Shown here one piece after another: positions 42,018 through 50,362 of a DNA stretch of 64,000 nt (positions are counted from its first letter, which is position 1; each line of letters begins with the position of its first letter). The notes beneath the pieces are model-generated. The model was given only the letters and a program-made list of their open reading frames with translations, was not told where the DNA came from and did no database searches. The position numbers and the translations under genes are program-made. The stretch comes from Pseudanabaena sp. Salubria-1 (lineage in GTDB: Bacteria > Cyanobacteriota > Cyanobacteriia > Pseudanabaenales > Pseudanabaenaceae): contig JALQCR010000004.1 of NCBI GenBank assembly GCA_023336205.1, positions 62,001 through 126,000 on the forward strand, in the 5' to 3' direction.

Positions 42018-42338
42018 TCATTCTGCAACAATCGTAACTTGACCTTTACTTGCAGAATCCAGAACTACTAAAAGCTTTGCGGCTAAAGGTTTGAGCGCCG
42101 CTAAACTATTTGACGGTGCTTGCAAAACCACTACAGAAATATCAAATTGTGGCAAATTCTGCTGAAAAGACAAATTGCGATCAACCGTCACAAATACATC
42201 AAATTCCTCTACAGCAAGAGCTAAAAGCTTTCCGTTTTTTACGCCTGCCCATCCCATCTGCGGAACTGTTTTTACTTCATAGCCAATGATTTCTCTAGCA
42301 AATCGGCGATCAATACATTCATCCAAAAGAATCCTCAT
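42018..42338 (-). CDS. DUF5615 PIN-like toxin
   Basis: 106 residues from the ATG at 42338 (MRILLDECIDRRFAREI). VKNGKLLALAVEEFDVFVTVDRNLSFQQNL matches DUF5615. One base after the DUF433 stop. Confidence 0.88.
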   Translation of the reverse strand: MRILLDECIDRRFAREIIGYEVKTVPQMGWAGVKNGKLLALAVEEFDVFVTVDRNLSFQQNLPQFDISVVVLQAPSNSLAALKPLAAKLLVVLDSASKGQVTIVAE

Positions 42339-42339
42339 A

Positions 42340-42558
42340 TTAGGCAGCCACACTCAACAAACTTCTTCCTAGCTCTTCCAAAAAGTAAATAACCTGTTCT
42401 CTCGTTACAGTCGGAAATCCATCCAAAAAATCATCAATCGATTCTCCCGCCTTGAGATAATCCAAAAGTGTCTGCACGGGAACTCTGGTATTTGTAAATA
42501 CAGTCGTACCACCCATAACATCAGAAGATTTGCTGATAAACTTTGAGTCTCTAAACAT
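42340..42558 (-). CDS. DUF433 antitoxin
   Basis: 72 residues: SSDVMGGTTVFTNTRVPVQTLLDYLKAGESIDDFLDGFPTVTREQV, the full DUF433 signature. Pairs with the DUF5615 gene downstream. Confidence 0.88.
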   Translation of the reverse strand: MFRDSKFISKSSDVMGGTTVFTNTRVPVQTLLDYLKAGESIDDFLDGFPTVTREQVIYFLEELGRSLLSVAA

Positions 42559-42656
42559 AAATTTGTGATATTTTAGATATATTTAATATTCTAGCAACTA
42601 TCGTTGAGCGATCGCTACTCACAAACCCATAAACAAGAAATTAGTGATGATGATCG

Positions 42657-42737
42657 AATGGTAAATCTCTCAAGTAGTAAAAGCGATCGCACTTTTTACC
42701 AGCCTCTTCAACTCTTCCCAAATATCTTAAGCTAATG
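42657..42737 (-). repeat. nuclease-tail repeat F4
   Basis: - strand reads LRYLGRVEEAGKKCDRFYYL, then RDLP. Sits just upstream of the DUF433 gene at 42558. Confidence 0.88.
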
Positions 42738-42745
42738 AGAAAATA

Positions 42746-43144
42746 TTAATCCCATATACGTGAAACTGGATAAGAATCAAAAGCGGTATCTTGGCTCACT
42801 AAGTTGAAGGAATAGTTTATTGCTTGGGCAATTAGTATGCGATCGAATGGATCTCGATGTTTTATCGGTGAATTTGGTAATGGAAGGCTAGAGTATATCT
42901 CAATATCCCTAATCGTAATTGGTAGAATTTGGATATTCATATATTGAAGTTCTATTGGTAATGCTTCAATAGGTCGATTTATTTGCAATTTACCAATATT
43001 AACTTTAATGGAAACTTCCCAAAGACTGATAATACTAAAATACAGATTATTCCGTGCGTCTACGATTTCTTTTGCTTTGGTACTAAGTTTAGGATCTTCG
43101 CTCAAATACCATAAAATTACGTGTGTATCGAGAATATATTTCAT
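42746..43144 (-). CDS. PIN-domain toxin (VapC-like)
   Basis: 132 residues. YILDTHVILWYL, SLWEVSIKV, HRDPFDRILIAQA and LVSQDTAFDSY carry the PIN acidic residues, typical of cyanobacterial VapC partnered with DUF2281. Starts one base after the antitoxin stop. Confidence 0.92.
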   Translation of the reverse strand: MKYILDTHVILWYLSEDPKLSTKAKEIVDARNNLYFSIISLWEVSIKVNIGKLQINRPIEALPIELQYMNIQILPITIRDIEIYSSLPLPNSPIKHRDPFDRILIAQAINYSFNLVSQDTAFDSYPVSRIWD

Positions 43145-43145
43145 A

Positions 43146-43370
43146 TTACATATATTCCTCTAATTCTTCCAATGGCTCATCAAAATCACTTGACATAAAA
43201 ATTTGACCAGCCCAACTACCATAGCCATGCTGTTGTTTTGCAGGTTGCTCATCAACAATTTTGACTATTGGATATTTGTTAAGTAGATATTCTGCATAAT
43301 GCAAAAGTTCTGTTTTGAGTGTGTCTGGCATATTGATGACAACTTGCCATAAGGCGGTATCGGTATTCAT
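43146..43370 (-). CDS. DUF2281-type antitoxin
   Basis: 74 residues: MPDTLKTELLHYAEYLLNKY, then GYGSWAGQIFMSSDFDEPLEELEEYM, the classic DUF2281 tail that binds VapC. Confidence 0.9.
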   Translation of the reverse strand: MNTDTALWQVVINMPDTLKTELLHYAEYLLNKYPIVKIVDEQPAKQQHGYGSWAGQIFMSSDFDEPLEELEEYM

Positions 43371-43408
43371 AATTTCTCCTTTTTGAGGTTTGCTAAAAAT
43401 ATATTAAC

Positions 43409-43495
43409 TTGGCAAGTCTCTCAGATAGTAAAAGCGATCGCCTTTTTCTCCATCGCCCTCAACTCTTCGCAAATATCCCGCCAATGGCGAAGAAA
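43409..43495 (-). repeat. nuclease-tail repeat F5
   Basis: - strand encodes LSSPLAGYLRRVEGDGEKGD, then RFYYLRDLPS and a stop. Fully open. Confidence 0.88.
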
Positions 43496-43519
43496 GCTTA
43501 GTTGTTTATAGGCTTTAGA

Positions 43520-43741
43520 TTAGGCGGCGTAGCTATAAACAGGTGTCTGAATTACACGCTTTGGTTCTTGACCATCCAAAATAATCTGTTGTAAAAATAC
43601 AACTGTTGATGGAGCGAAAAACTGCTCTCCTGTTTCTTCGTTGACACGCGCAGGAACGTTCTCGATCAGGATGAATTTGCCGTTTAGTTCTAATGAGTAT
43701 GTTACGCGCTTTTCGATAAGTTGCTCTTGATAATTATTCAT
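43520..43741 (-). CDS. antitoxin-like partner of DUF4258
   Basis: 73 residues, near-identical to 39284-39505. Second gene after the DUF4258 toxin, overlapping it by 8 bases. Position is that of YgiT-type antitoxins, but the CxxC zinc sites are absent. Confidence 0.75.
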   Translation of the reverse strand: MNNYQEQLIEKRVTYSLELNGKFILIENVPARVNEETGEQFFAPSTVVFLQQIILDGQEPKRVIQTPVYSYAA

Positions 43742-44057
43742 TGTTTGTTCTCCTTACGGTGAAGTTGTCATTCCATTTATTTGGATCGGGTTCATAGACT
43801 GTAATGATTTTAACCAATGGGCGGCTAGGATAACTGGTTTGGATATGAATTGTTCTACCAGTTTGAGTTACGCCACAAATGAGACAGCTAGGAGCGTATT
43901 TGTCGTTGGGATAGTCTTCGATGATTTGACCGTTAGCGATCGCTTCTCCGATCTCGTGCAAACGAATTTGGCGAATAATGGATTGATCGACGGCATGTTT
44001 AGAAAACTCATATTGTTCGTTGGCAATTTTGGTCTGAATATCTTCAATCATAGGCAT
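43734..44057 (-). CDS. DUF4258 toxin
   Basis: 107 residues. YEFSKHAVDQSIIRQIRLHEIGEAI, EDYPNDKYAPSCLICG, HIQTSYPSRPLVKIITVYEPD are the DUF4258 (RelE-fold-like) landmarks. Presumed ribonuclease toxin. Confidence 0.88.
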   Translation of the reverse strand: MPMIEDIQTKIANEQYEFSKHAVDQSIIRQIRLHEIGEAIANGQIIEDYPNDKYAPSCLICGVTQTGRTIHIQTSYPSRPLVKIITVYEPDPNKWNDNFTVRRTNNE

Positions 44058-44078
44058 GAGTATATATTGATCAACATT

Positions 44079-45428
44079 TTAAATCGGTAAGTCTCGCAGG
44101 TAGTAAAAGCGATCGCACTTTTTACCATCTTCTTCAACTCTTCCCAAATATCCCACCAAGGGCGAAGAAAGCTCAATCAGTATTTCTTTTAATTCTTCTT
44201 TAGACAAGTTTTGAGGGGGATTAGAAAAATGATAGGCTCCCGAAAGTGCATTTAAATCGACATTGGAAGAGTTAAATGTCTCCAAGCACCTTTTAACTAA
44301 ATTAACGATATGCGATCTCAATTTCATTTCGTTGGTTACTTTTTCAATATATTTGTCAATTTCTTGGTTACTCTGACCGCCAACAAAATATTTTCTAAGC
44401 TCGATTAAATCAATGGAGCCTAAATATTTAGATTTTAACTCGACTAATCTTTGTAATGTCACAGCATTAATAATCGCCATTCCATGAACTTTTGCTGCGT
44501 CTTCAAGTTGAGGAGTTGGTTTTCCAGCACCGATTATTAATTTGACTGCTTTTGGAAATAGATCTCCCCTTCTTAAAGTTCCTAAGTTAAGAAGTTGTAC
44601 GGCTGTATCATTGGGGATTTTCTTTCCTGCTTTGCATTCTCCAAATAGAGCATATGGTTCTAGACATAACAAGTCTAGTCCGCCTGCCCCACCTTTATGA
44701 GTATAATCCGCTTTAAAACCCAAAAACTCTAATGCTTTTCGTACTATATTTTCAAAGTCTGTACCTGCTTTCCAATTAGTTTTACCTGTATCTGTTTCAA
44801 TACTCCGATCGCCCAATGTTGAAATCGTTTTAATCCAACTTAAACTATTATTTGGTTGGGTTTCCTCATCTGTAACCTCCTGTGGCTCTACGGTCATTAT
44901 GTTAGGATTGATTTCTAGAAAAACGTCATCATCCAAAACAATATCTGGAGATTGATTAGGAATAATTAATAGTTCTAAATCCTTTGATTGATCTTGAATT
45001 TGTTGAAATTGTTCATCATCAAGAATAGAAATCTTCTCGAAAATAGTAATTGTCTCTGGTAGAGGGACAAAATTACCTATGGATTTTTGCTGAACTTGAA
45101 TGGGATTAGGTAGTTTATAAACACGCAAAACTAATAAAAATATGCTTGCACGTTGTTGAAAGATTGATTCTAATTCTTCGATAGGTAAGGCTGTTAGCTG
45201 GGAAAGTTTTAATAGGTCAAAAGTATTATCAATACCTTCACAGCTTTTACATTCTGCCCAAAGCTCGACAGTTACTAGATCTGAGTTTTCAACTTGTAAA
45301 TCAGGATAGAGAGCAAATGATCTGTCGATCGCAAGAAATGTTTTAGAAAAAGCACCAACGATCGCACCACTTCTTAAAGCATCTAAATTTGTTGCTGAAA
45401 TGCGTAAACCGTTGGCGATAGAAATCAT
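44079..45428 (-). CDS. restriction endonuclease-like protein (PD-(D/E)XK)
   Basis: 449 residues. N-terminal region about 1-110 resembles DUF1802-like sequence. A low-complexity acidic linker follows. Residues 218-310 are a PD-(D/E)XK domain: GTDFENIVRKALEFLGF, GGLDLL (Asp252), FGECKAG (Glu264, Lys266). C-terminal helical part ends in the DRFYYLRDLP tail. Last gene of an operon with the ATPase (24-base gap) and winged-helix gene. Expected to cut nucleic acid when the ATPase signals; target unknown. Confidence 0.8.
   Translation of the reverse strand: MISIANGLRISATNLDALRSGAIVGAFSKTFLAIDRSFALYPDLQVENSDLVTVELWAECKSCEGIDNTFDLLKLSQLTALPIEELESIFQQRASIFLLVLRVYKLPNPIQVQQKSIGNFVPLPETITIFEKISILDDEQFQQIQDQSKDLELLIIPNQSPDIVLDDDVFLEINPNIMTVEPQEVTDEETQPNNSLSWIKTISTLGDRSIETDTGKTNWKAGTDFENIVRKALEFLGFKADYTHKGGAGGLDLLCLEPYALFGECKAGKKIPNDTAVQLLNLGTLRRGDLFPKAVKLIIGAGKPTPQLEDAAKVHGMAIINAVTLQRLVELKSKYLGSIDLIELRKYFVGGQSNQEIDKYIEKVTNEMKLRSHIVNLVKRCLETFNSSNVDLNALSGAYHFSNPPQNLSKEELKEILIELSSPLVGYLGRVEEDGKKCDRFYYLRDLPI
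44083..44174 (-). repeat. nuclease-tail repeat F6 (in-gene copy)
   Basis: This copy is the 3' coding end of the nuclease gene at 44079 (LSSPLVGYLGRVEEDGKKCD, then RFYYLRDLPI) and may be the parent of F1-F5. Confidence 0.88.
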
Positions 45429-45452
45429 AAAATTTTCTAAAAAATATTTTGT

Positions 45453-47384
45453 TTATTCAAGTAAGCTATCTAAATCAATATTCACTTCATCAGTAATATC
45501 AATAAAGGCTGGTTTTACTTCATCACTTTCGTTCTCAACTACTGGCTCAGCTTCACTATCATCATCAGAAATCAGAGTTGCGGGATTGCTTAAGATGTCT
45601 TTAATCAAGAGATTATTGAAAGCAATTTGTGAGTCTGCAATAAAAGCTAGAATGGCATCTTCACTAACACCATAAATTTCTCGTTTGTCGTATACAGCAA
45701 GAATTGCGATGAGTGGTTTTACATGATCGGCAACTAGATAAATGTATTCGCCACCCATTTCATCAACTAACTTAGCTCGTAGATTGTGGGCTTCCCATTG
45801 CTTCTTAATCTTTCTATCTTCAGAACGAATCACGCAACCACGAGTAAGCTTAAATTTGTCGTACCATGTCAGTTTTTGCATTCTTGAGCCAACAGTCATT
45901 CCGTGAGTATGTTGAATTACAGCAACACCGATCGCCTCTTCTTTCCCATTATCAGTTGCAATAATCTTAAATTGAATTGAACCTTTGTTTAATCCAAGCG
46001 GCTTAACTTCATTCGTGACATCTTGAACGAGAATATTCTCAATTGTCTGCCCCTTTAGGGTTGTAAATCCGAGATAAAGCGCCCTAGCAATGAGATCGCT
46101 ATCATCCAAGAAATCTTCATTAATTTGAGCAAGTTCTCTGTCATAGTCTTTTTGAACCAACTCTTTTAGATCAGGAGGTGGTGCAGAAATTGCAAAGTTA
46201 TCACGACACCATTTTAGTAGCTGCCTGATAGCTGGTCTTTCATTTCCTAAAGATCTCAACTTCTCTTCTTCAAAAGGAAATACAGGATTTGGTGGAACAA
46301 GGTTATGAGATTGATAAAAATCTTGAAGCCATAATTCTACAACATTAACAACTGCGTCTGCATCTGCATACTTTAGTTCCAGTGGTTCTGGATACTTTGA
46401 AGAAAATCTATCTCTTATTCCTGCTACATCTCTACCTCCTGCTATATTTTTTAAGAGATCTCTCCAAACAACAGCAGGTATTACTGACAAAATAACTACT
46501 CCTTTTGTCACGTCAGACTGTTCAATTGCATCAAATAAATCCTTGACTAATCCACCGACAACTTGCGACTTAAAATAACCAGCCTCATTTACTTCCACCC
46601 CTTCTAGTTCATCAAAACACACGAGAATAGGATTGTAGTCAGACGCTATGCTGATAATCTGTAGTGCAGCACTTAGCGCATCTGCCTCTAATAGTTTAAT
46701 TTCCTTCGTTGGGTTGGGTAAACCTAGCTCTTTTGCCTTTGCATCAGACAACTCTTTCCCTGCAAGCCATTTAATTGCAAAAGGTGCATGGGCTGCACTT
46801 CCTAATGTCCAGATAATCGCTCTAACAATATCAGGATCACCAACTTTCGGCTTGACTTTAAGAATCGCATTGGTGAGTTGATCAATTAGATTACGATTAT
46901 TTGCCAATGCTTGAGGAAGCTTATTAACTAGCTCTAATGCAGGTCTTTTGTTAGCAACGACTTGGTTAACCATTGCCGCAGCTAATTCTTGCCATTGATT
47001 AACGCCATGTCCATTAGACTGCTTGAAACTGTCTGCTAAAATTTGGCGAAATTGATACTGAATCAGGTTCAAATCACCATACTTGTTAGCGTAGATGAAA
47101 AAAGCTTTGTTTTCTGCTTGTAATCCTCGGCGGATTCGTCTAATTAAATGACTTTTACCAACTCCAATTTCGGCACTAAAAGCAAGAGATGTTACTTTGG
47201 GCTTGCCTGAACGAACTTGCTCAATTGTTTCAAATACCGCATCCGAGGCATGAGCATTTAAAGTCGTTAGATCGGGAAAACTACCATTCCAAATATCTTG
47301 ACCTGTGATAATTGGCGGTACATCGAACGGATTATTTTTGTTGATGACCTCATAAAGTTCATCAAAAGATGACGCTGTAGACAT
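45453..47384 (-). CDS. P-loop ATPase of putative defence operon
   Basis: 643 residues. Walker A SAEIGVGKSHL (70-80), Walker B PILVCFDELEG (252-262), and a sensor-like VVILSVIPAVVWRDLL; the first 400 residues are an ORC/STAND-like AAA+ fold. Residues 400-580 form a second domain with strands (GSIQFKIIATDNGKEEAIGVAVIQ). The tail is acidic (DDDSEAEPVVENESDE). Middle gene of the operon. No known named family was recognised. Confidence 0.75.
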   Translation of the reverse strand: MSTASSFDELYEVINKNNPFDVPPIITGQDIWNGSFPDLTTLNAHASDAVFETIEQVRSGKPKVTSLAFSAEIGVGKSHLIRRIRRGLQAENKAFFIYANKYGDLNLIQYQFRQILADSFKQSNGHGVNQWQELAAAMVNQVVANKRPALELVNKLPQALANNRNLIDQLTNAILKVKPKVGDPDIVRAIIWTLGSAAHAPFAIKWLAGKELSDAKAKELGLPNPTKEIKLLEADALSAALQIISIASDYNPILVCFDELEGVEVNEAGYFKSQVVGGLVKDLFDAIEQSDVTKGVVILSVIPAVVWRDLLKNIAGGRDVAGIRDRFSSKYPEPLELKYADADAVVNVVELWLQDFYQSHNLVPPNPVFPFEEEKLRSLGNERPAIRQLLKWCRDNFAISAPPPDLKELVQKDYDRELAQINEDFLDDSDLIARALYLGFTTLKGQTIENILVQDVTNEVKPLGLNKGSIQFKIIATDNGKEEAIGVAVIQHTHGMTVGSRMQKLTWYDKFKLTRGCVIRSEDRKIKKQWEAHNLRAKLVDEMGGEYIYLVADHVKPLIAILAVYDKREIYGVSEDAILAFIADSQIAFNNLLIKDILSNPATLISDDDSEAEPVVENESDEVKPAFIDITDEVNIDLDSLLE

Positions 47385-47442
47385 TACAAACCTCTTTAAA
47401 TTATTTTTTAAATTTAGTTAAAATCAACACAGAGCAATACTT

Positions 47443-48081
47443 TTATAAAAGCTTGGCGTAGTAACGTAGCCCACCCAGTTCTGTAGTAATCGAATCTTGT
47501 TCCTTGTCTGGAGTAAGATCTGTAACTCTGCCTGTAATAAACTGAAAAATCTCTTTTGACTGAAGTTCTAGCATCCAGTTGTTAAACTGCGATCGCGTTA
47601 CACGTTCACCGATCGCTCGTCTAATCCGATAAATAGGGACAAGGCTATCCAAGTTGTAATCACGATTAAGCTGATCGTAAGTTTCTAAAGCCACAGCCTT
47701 AAACTCATCGTAGGTCGAAATTTTAGGGGCGATCGCATCCACACTCACAGCAACACCTTGATTGTGCCGAAACCATCTCAAAGCCGCATTCGCCAACCGA
47801 CTGCCAACCAACCGCCCCTCAAACCCAAAATCCGCCGACAGCAACCCCGTCGCCAACTGTTGCGAACCCGCATTCGTCAACGACAGCTTCGGCACTTTTT
47901 TATCCATCGTCAATGCGATCGCACCACGATCAGCCAAATCATTCAAACTAACTTCATAAACAGCTTTCTTCTCCTTACCCTTATATGGGCGCAAAAGCTC
48001 ACTTTTTTTGACTAGCCCTTGCCCATTTCCCAAGCCCCACAAATTTAGAAGCAAACGAATCTCTGTATTAACTTTACTCAT
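47443..48081 (-). CDS. winged-helix protein of putative defence operon
   Basis: 212 residues. N-terminal winged-helix-like segment (LLLNLWGLGNGQGLVKKSEL, then YEVSLNDLADRGAIAL), a middle helical region and a C-terminal segment (FNNWMLELQSKEIFQFITGRV) with a second possible winged helix. First gene of the operon, 58 bases before the ATPase. Likely a DNA-binding adaptor or regulator. Confidence 0.7.
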   Translation of the reverse strand: MSKVNTEIRLLLNLWGLGNGQGLVKKSELLRPYKGKEKKAVYEVSLNDLADRGAIALTMDKKVPKLSLTNAGSQQLATGLLSADFGFEGRLVGSRLANAALRWFRHNQGVAVSVDAIAPKISTYDEFKAVALETYDQLNRDYNLDSLVPIYRIRRAIGERVTRSQFNNWMLELQSKEIFQFITGRVTDLTPDKEQDSITTELGGLRYYAKLL

Positions 48082-48319
48082 TGTTATTTCTTAGGTTACG
48101 AACCCGAACTATGTAAATATCTACAAAGCAAAAACAAAACTGAAATCAAGCAACCACACCCACTTTTTTAGGATAATACTTTTCTGACCTGTTTTATAAA
48201 TTTCCAAGGATTAAATCGTTTATAAACAAGCTTTTTATAGAATTCATGCGATCGCCAAAGATTATATGCACTGCAAGCGATCGTTAGTACTTCGACAGGT
48301 TCACTAACTAGTAGTCAAT

Positions 48320-49832
48320 GGGAATCTGATTCAACAAACAGCAATTCCAAATTCAAAAAGTAGCAAGATATACAAAACCAAGAGTCTAAAAATTAACAGG
48401 AATCTGCAAAGACGGGGGCTTCATCAAGCATAAAGTCGATTAAATGTTGCCAACTCTTAAATAAAAAGTACTTGGTAAGAGAGAGAATATCTTGAAAGAA
48501 TCCTCTACGAGTGCCACGCTTACGACGAATCTCTTGATAACTGGAATCTATTAAATGTAAAATCGTGTGAAATAGAAAAGCTAACAAATTAAGAGATAGA
48601 AGTGTCGATGACAAATGTTTTTGTCCATGACCAAAGTTATGTTCCAAGTTGTAGCCCTTGGTTTTCAACACATTGTGGTTCTCATTTTCGGTTTTCCAAC
48701 GACATCTACCCGTTTCAACTACGACCGCCACATTGTCAATATTAACAGCATGATTAGTCACAAAAGCATTACGGTAGACTTCAGAATTATCAACACTATT
48801 GCGAACAGTCAGTTCACACCAGTTCACTAACAGAGAGGGTTCTTGTTCTCTTAAAGGTATCTGATTCACAAATCGATAACTATATATTTCTATAGATTTC
48901 CCCTTGCGGTGTTTAGTCGTCAAATTCTGCACTTCACCATTTTTTTCAATGTAATCTAACCACTGATATAAACTAGGATGACTGGATGGTAAGCAGGTGA
49001 AAATGAAGTTCATATTTGCCTCTAAACAATTCTGACACATCGGTTGACGGCTATAGAGATCATCCCCTAATAACGTAATCGCCTGTCCTTCAAAAAGATG
49101 CCCATGTTTACTAATCCAGCGTTTCGCTGCGGCTGTTTCACAATCTTGTTTCTCATGTCCATCTTGCGGAGTGACGAATTCGGGTGGTAGAGAAATCACC
49201 TGTTCGCAACCTGGTGCAGCGATTACGGGCAAAATTGCTGTGTGTGAGTATGTTATTTTGCCACTGCGATGATTACGGGTACTACAACATTCGCAGGATA
49301 TTTTCGATGAGCTATGGTACTCCGTTCCATCTAAACAAATCAGTAAATTCCTATCCAATCTTTCATATCGTTTCAGGTGCTTTCCCATTTGCAGAAATTT
49401 ATACACTTTCTCAAATACAGCGTTCAGACTCTTGGCGCTAATTAGGTCGAGGATATTGCGTATTTGCTGGTCAGAGGGTATTTTCTCCACTCCAAATATA
49501 CTTTGAACGTTATTTTTTCCACTTCGACTCTGCAATTGTCTTTGATACTCTAAAAATGATTGACACTGCATAAAAAACATCGAGAAAGCCGACAGCATCG
49601 CATCGCTGATTTTAAATTTTGTCCCATTGCTTTCGCTTCTTGGGTCTTTTATTTTCTCTATCCCCTCTTGCAGGAAATCTAAAAAAACACTAAAAACTAA
49701 GATCGTTGGTGGCATTAACTGGATAGGATTATCATTTTTGCTATGTTTTAAGCTCTACCTTTATCTGGTTCCTTATATCTGTATACTTTGCTGCTTTTTG
49801 AATTTGAAACTGCTGTTCAACAAATCAGTCCC
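48320..49832. mobile_element. ISNCY-like insertion sequence
   Basis: 1513 bp bounded by imperfect inverted repeats of about 50 bp: left GGGAATCTGATTCAACAAAC, right (reversed) GGGACTGATTTGTTGAACAG, both continuing into CAAATTCAAAAAG and AGCAA. No clear target duplication. The 48082-48319 stretch before it has a few HIP1 sites and no gene. Confidence 0.8.
48393..49715 (-). CDS. DDE transposase (ISNCY-like)
   Basis: 440 residues. LICLDGTEYHSS, LLGDDLYSRQPMC and GRCRWKTENENHNVLKTKGYN give the D-D-E triad with the last Glu in a helix typical of the IS4-superfamily/ISNCY group. Looks intact. Family name moderately certain. Confidence 0.85.
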   Translation of the reverse strand: MPPTILVFSVFLDFLQEGIEKIKDPRSESNGTKFKISDAMLSAFSMFFMQCQSFLEYQRQLQSRSGKNNVQSIFGVEKIPSDQQIRNILDLISAKSLNAVFEKVYKFLQMGKHLKRYERLDRNLLICLDGTEYHSSSKISCECCSTRNHRSGKITYSHTAILPVIAAPGCEQVISLPPEFVTPQDGHEKQDCETAAAKRWISKHGHLFEGQAITLLGDDLYSRQPMCQNCLEANMNFIFTCLPSSHPSLYQWLDYIEKNGEVQNLTTKHRKGKSIEIYSYRFVNQIPLREQEPSLLVNWCELTVRNSVDNSEVYRNAFVTNHAVNIDNVAVVVETGRCRWKTENENHNVLKTKGYNLEHNFGHGQKHLSSTLLSLNLLAFLFHTILHLIDSSYQEIRRKRGTRRGFFQDILSLTKYFLFKSWQHLIDFMLDEAPVFADSC

Positions 49833-49949
49833 TTGCGCGATCGCAGAAATAAACTTGAGATTTCTCTCCTGTTCTGCCGTAATGAATTGAAAACTAATGG
49901 ACATAATCATCCCAGTTCCCTTTTCCTCAAACTTAGTCTCAAAGAACGA

Positions 49950-50060
49950 ATCTTACAGCACTTTGCGACTAAACCTAAACCAAGAAAAATCTTAAAAGCC
50001 CTGCAAAGCAACACTTTTAAGATTTATCTTTTGGCTCTTCATGATCGGCAATTGCTGTAA
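49950..50060. repeat. palindrome family A copy (full length)
   Basis: Ends TTACAGCACTTTGCGACTAA and, at the other side, GATCGGCAATTGCTGTAA; inner stem CAAGAAAAATCTTAAAAGC partly decayed. The remaining gap 49833-50362 shows no gene. Confidence 0.85.
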
Positions 50061-50362
50061 ATATGCATTATCTTCCAACTAGCTTCTCAAGCGTGAATTT
50101 CTATAGGTCTTGGAATATCTTTCCTTCATAGAAGTGTAGAGAGATAAACATATTTTTCCCGATGAAATTAATTTTTATGCTTAGCTAATTAATCTTTATA
50201 AAATAGTCACAATAGGACTAATATCATAGACTTTTTTCTATGATTAATGCAAGAATAATTGGATTGTATCAATGTGTTTCATCATGTATTGTTTATACCA
50301 AAGCTAAAAAACTTTAATCACTCTTTAAAATTCACTCATGATTCAGGTTGACTTGAATACTA

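Noticed and set aside
47758..48015. 85- and 65-codon + strand frames
   Set aside because: Antisense to the winged-helix gene, which has the better composition and operon position.
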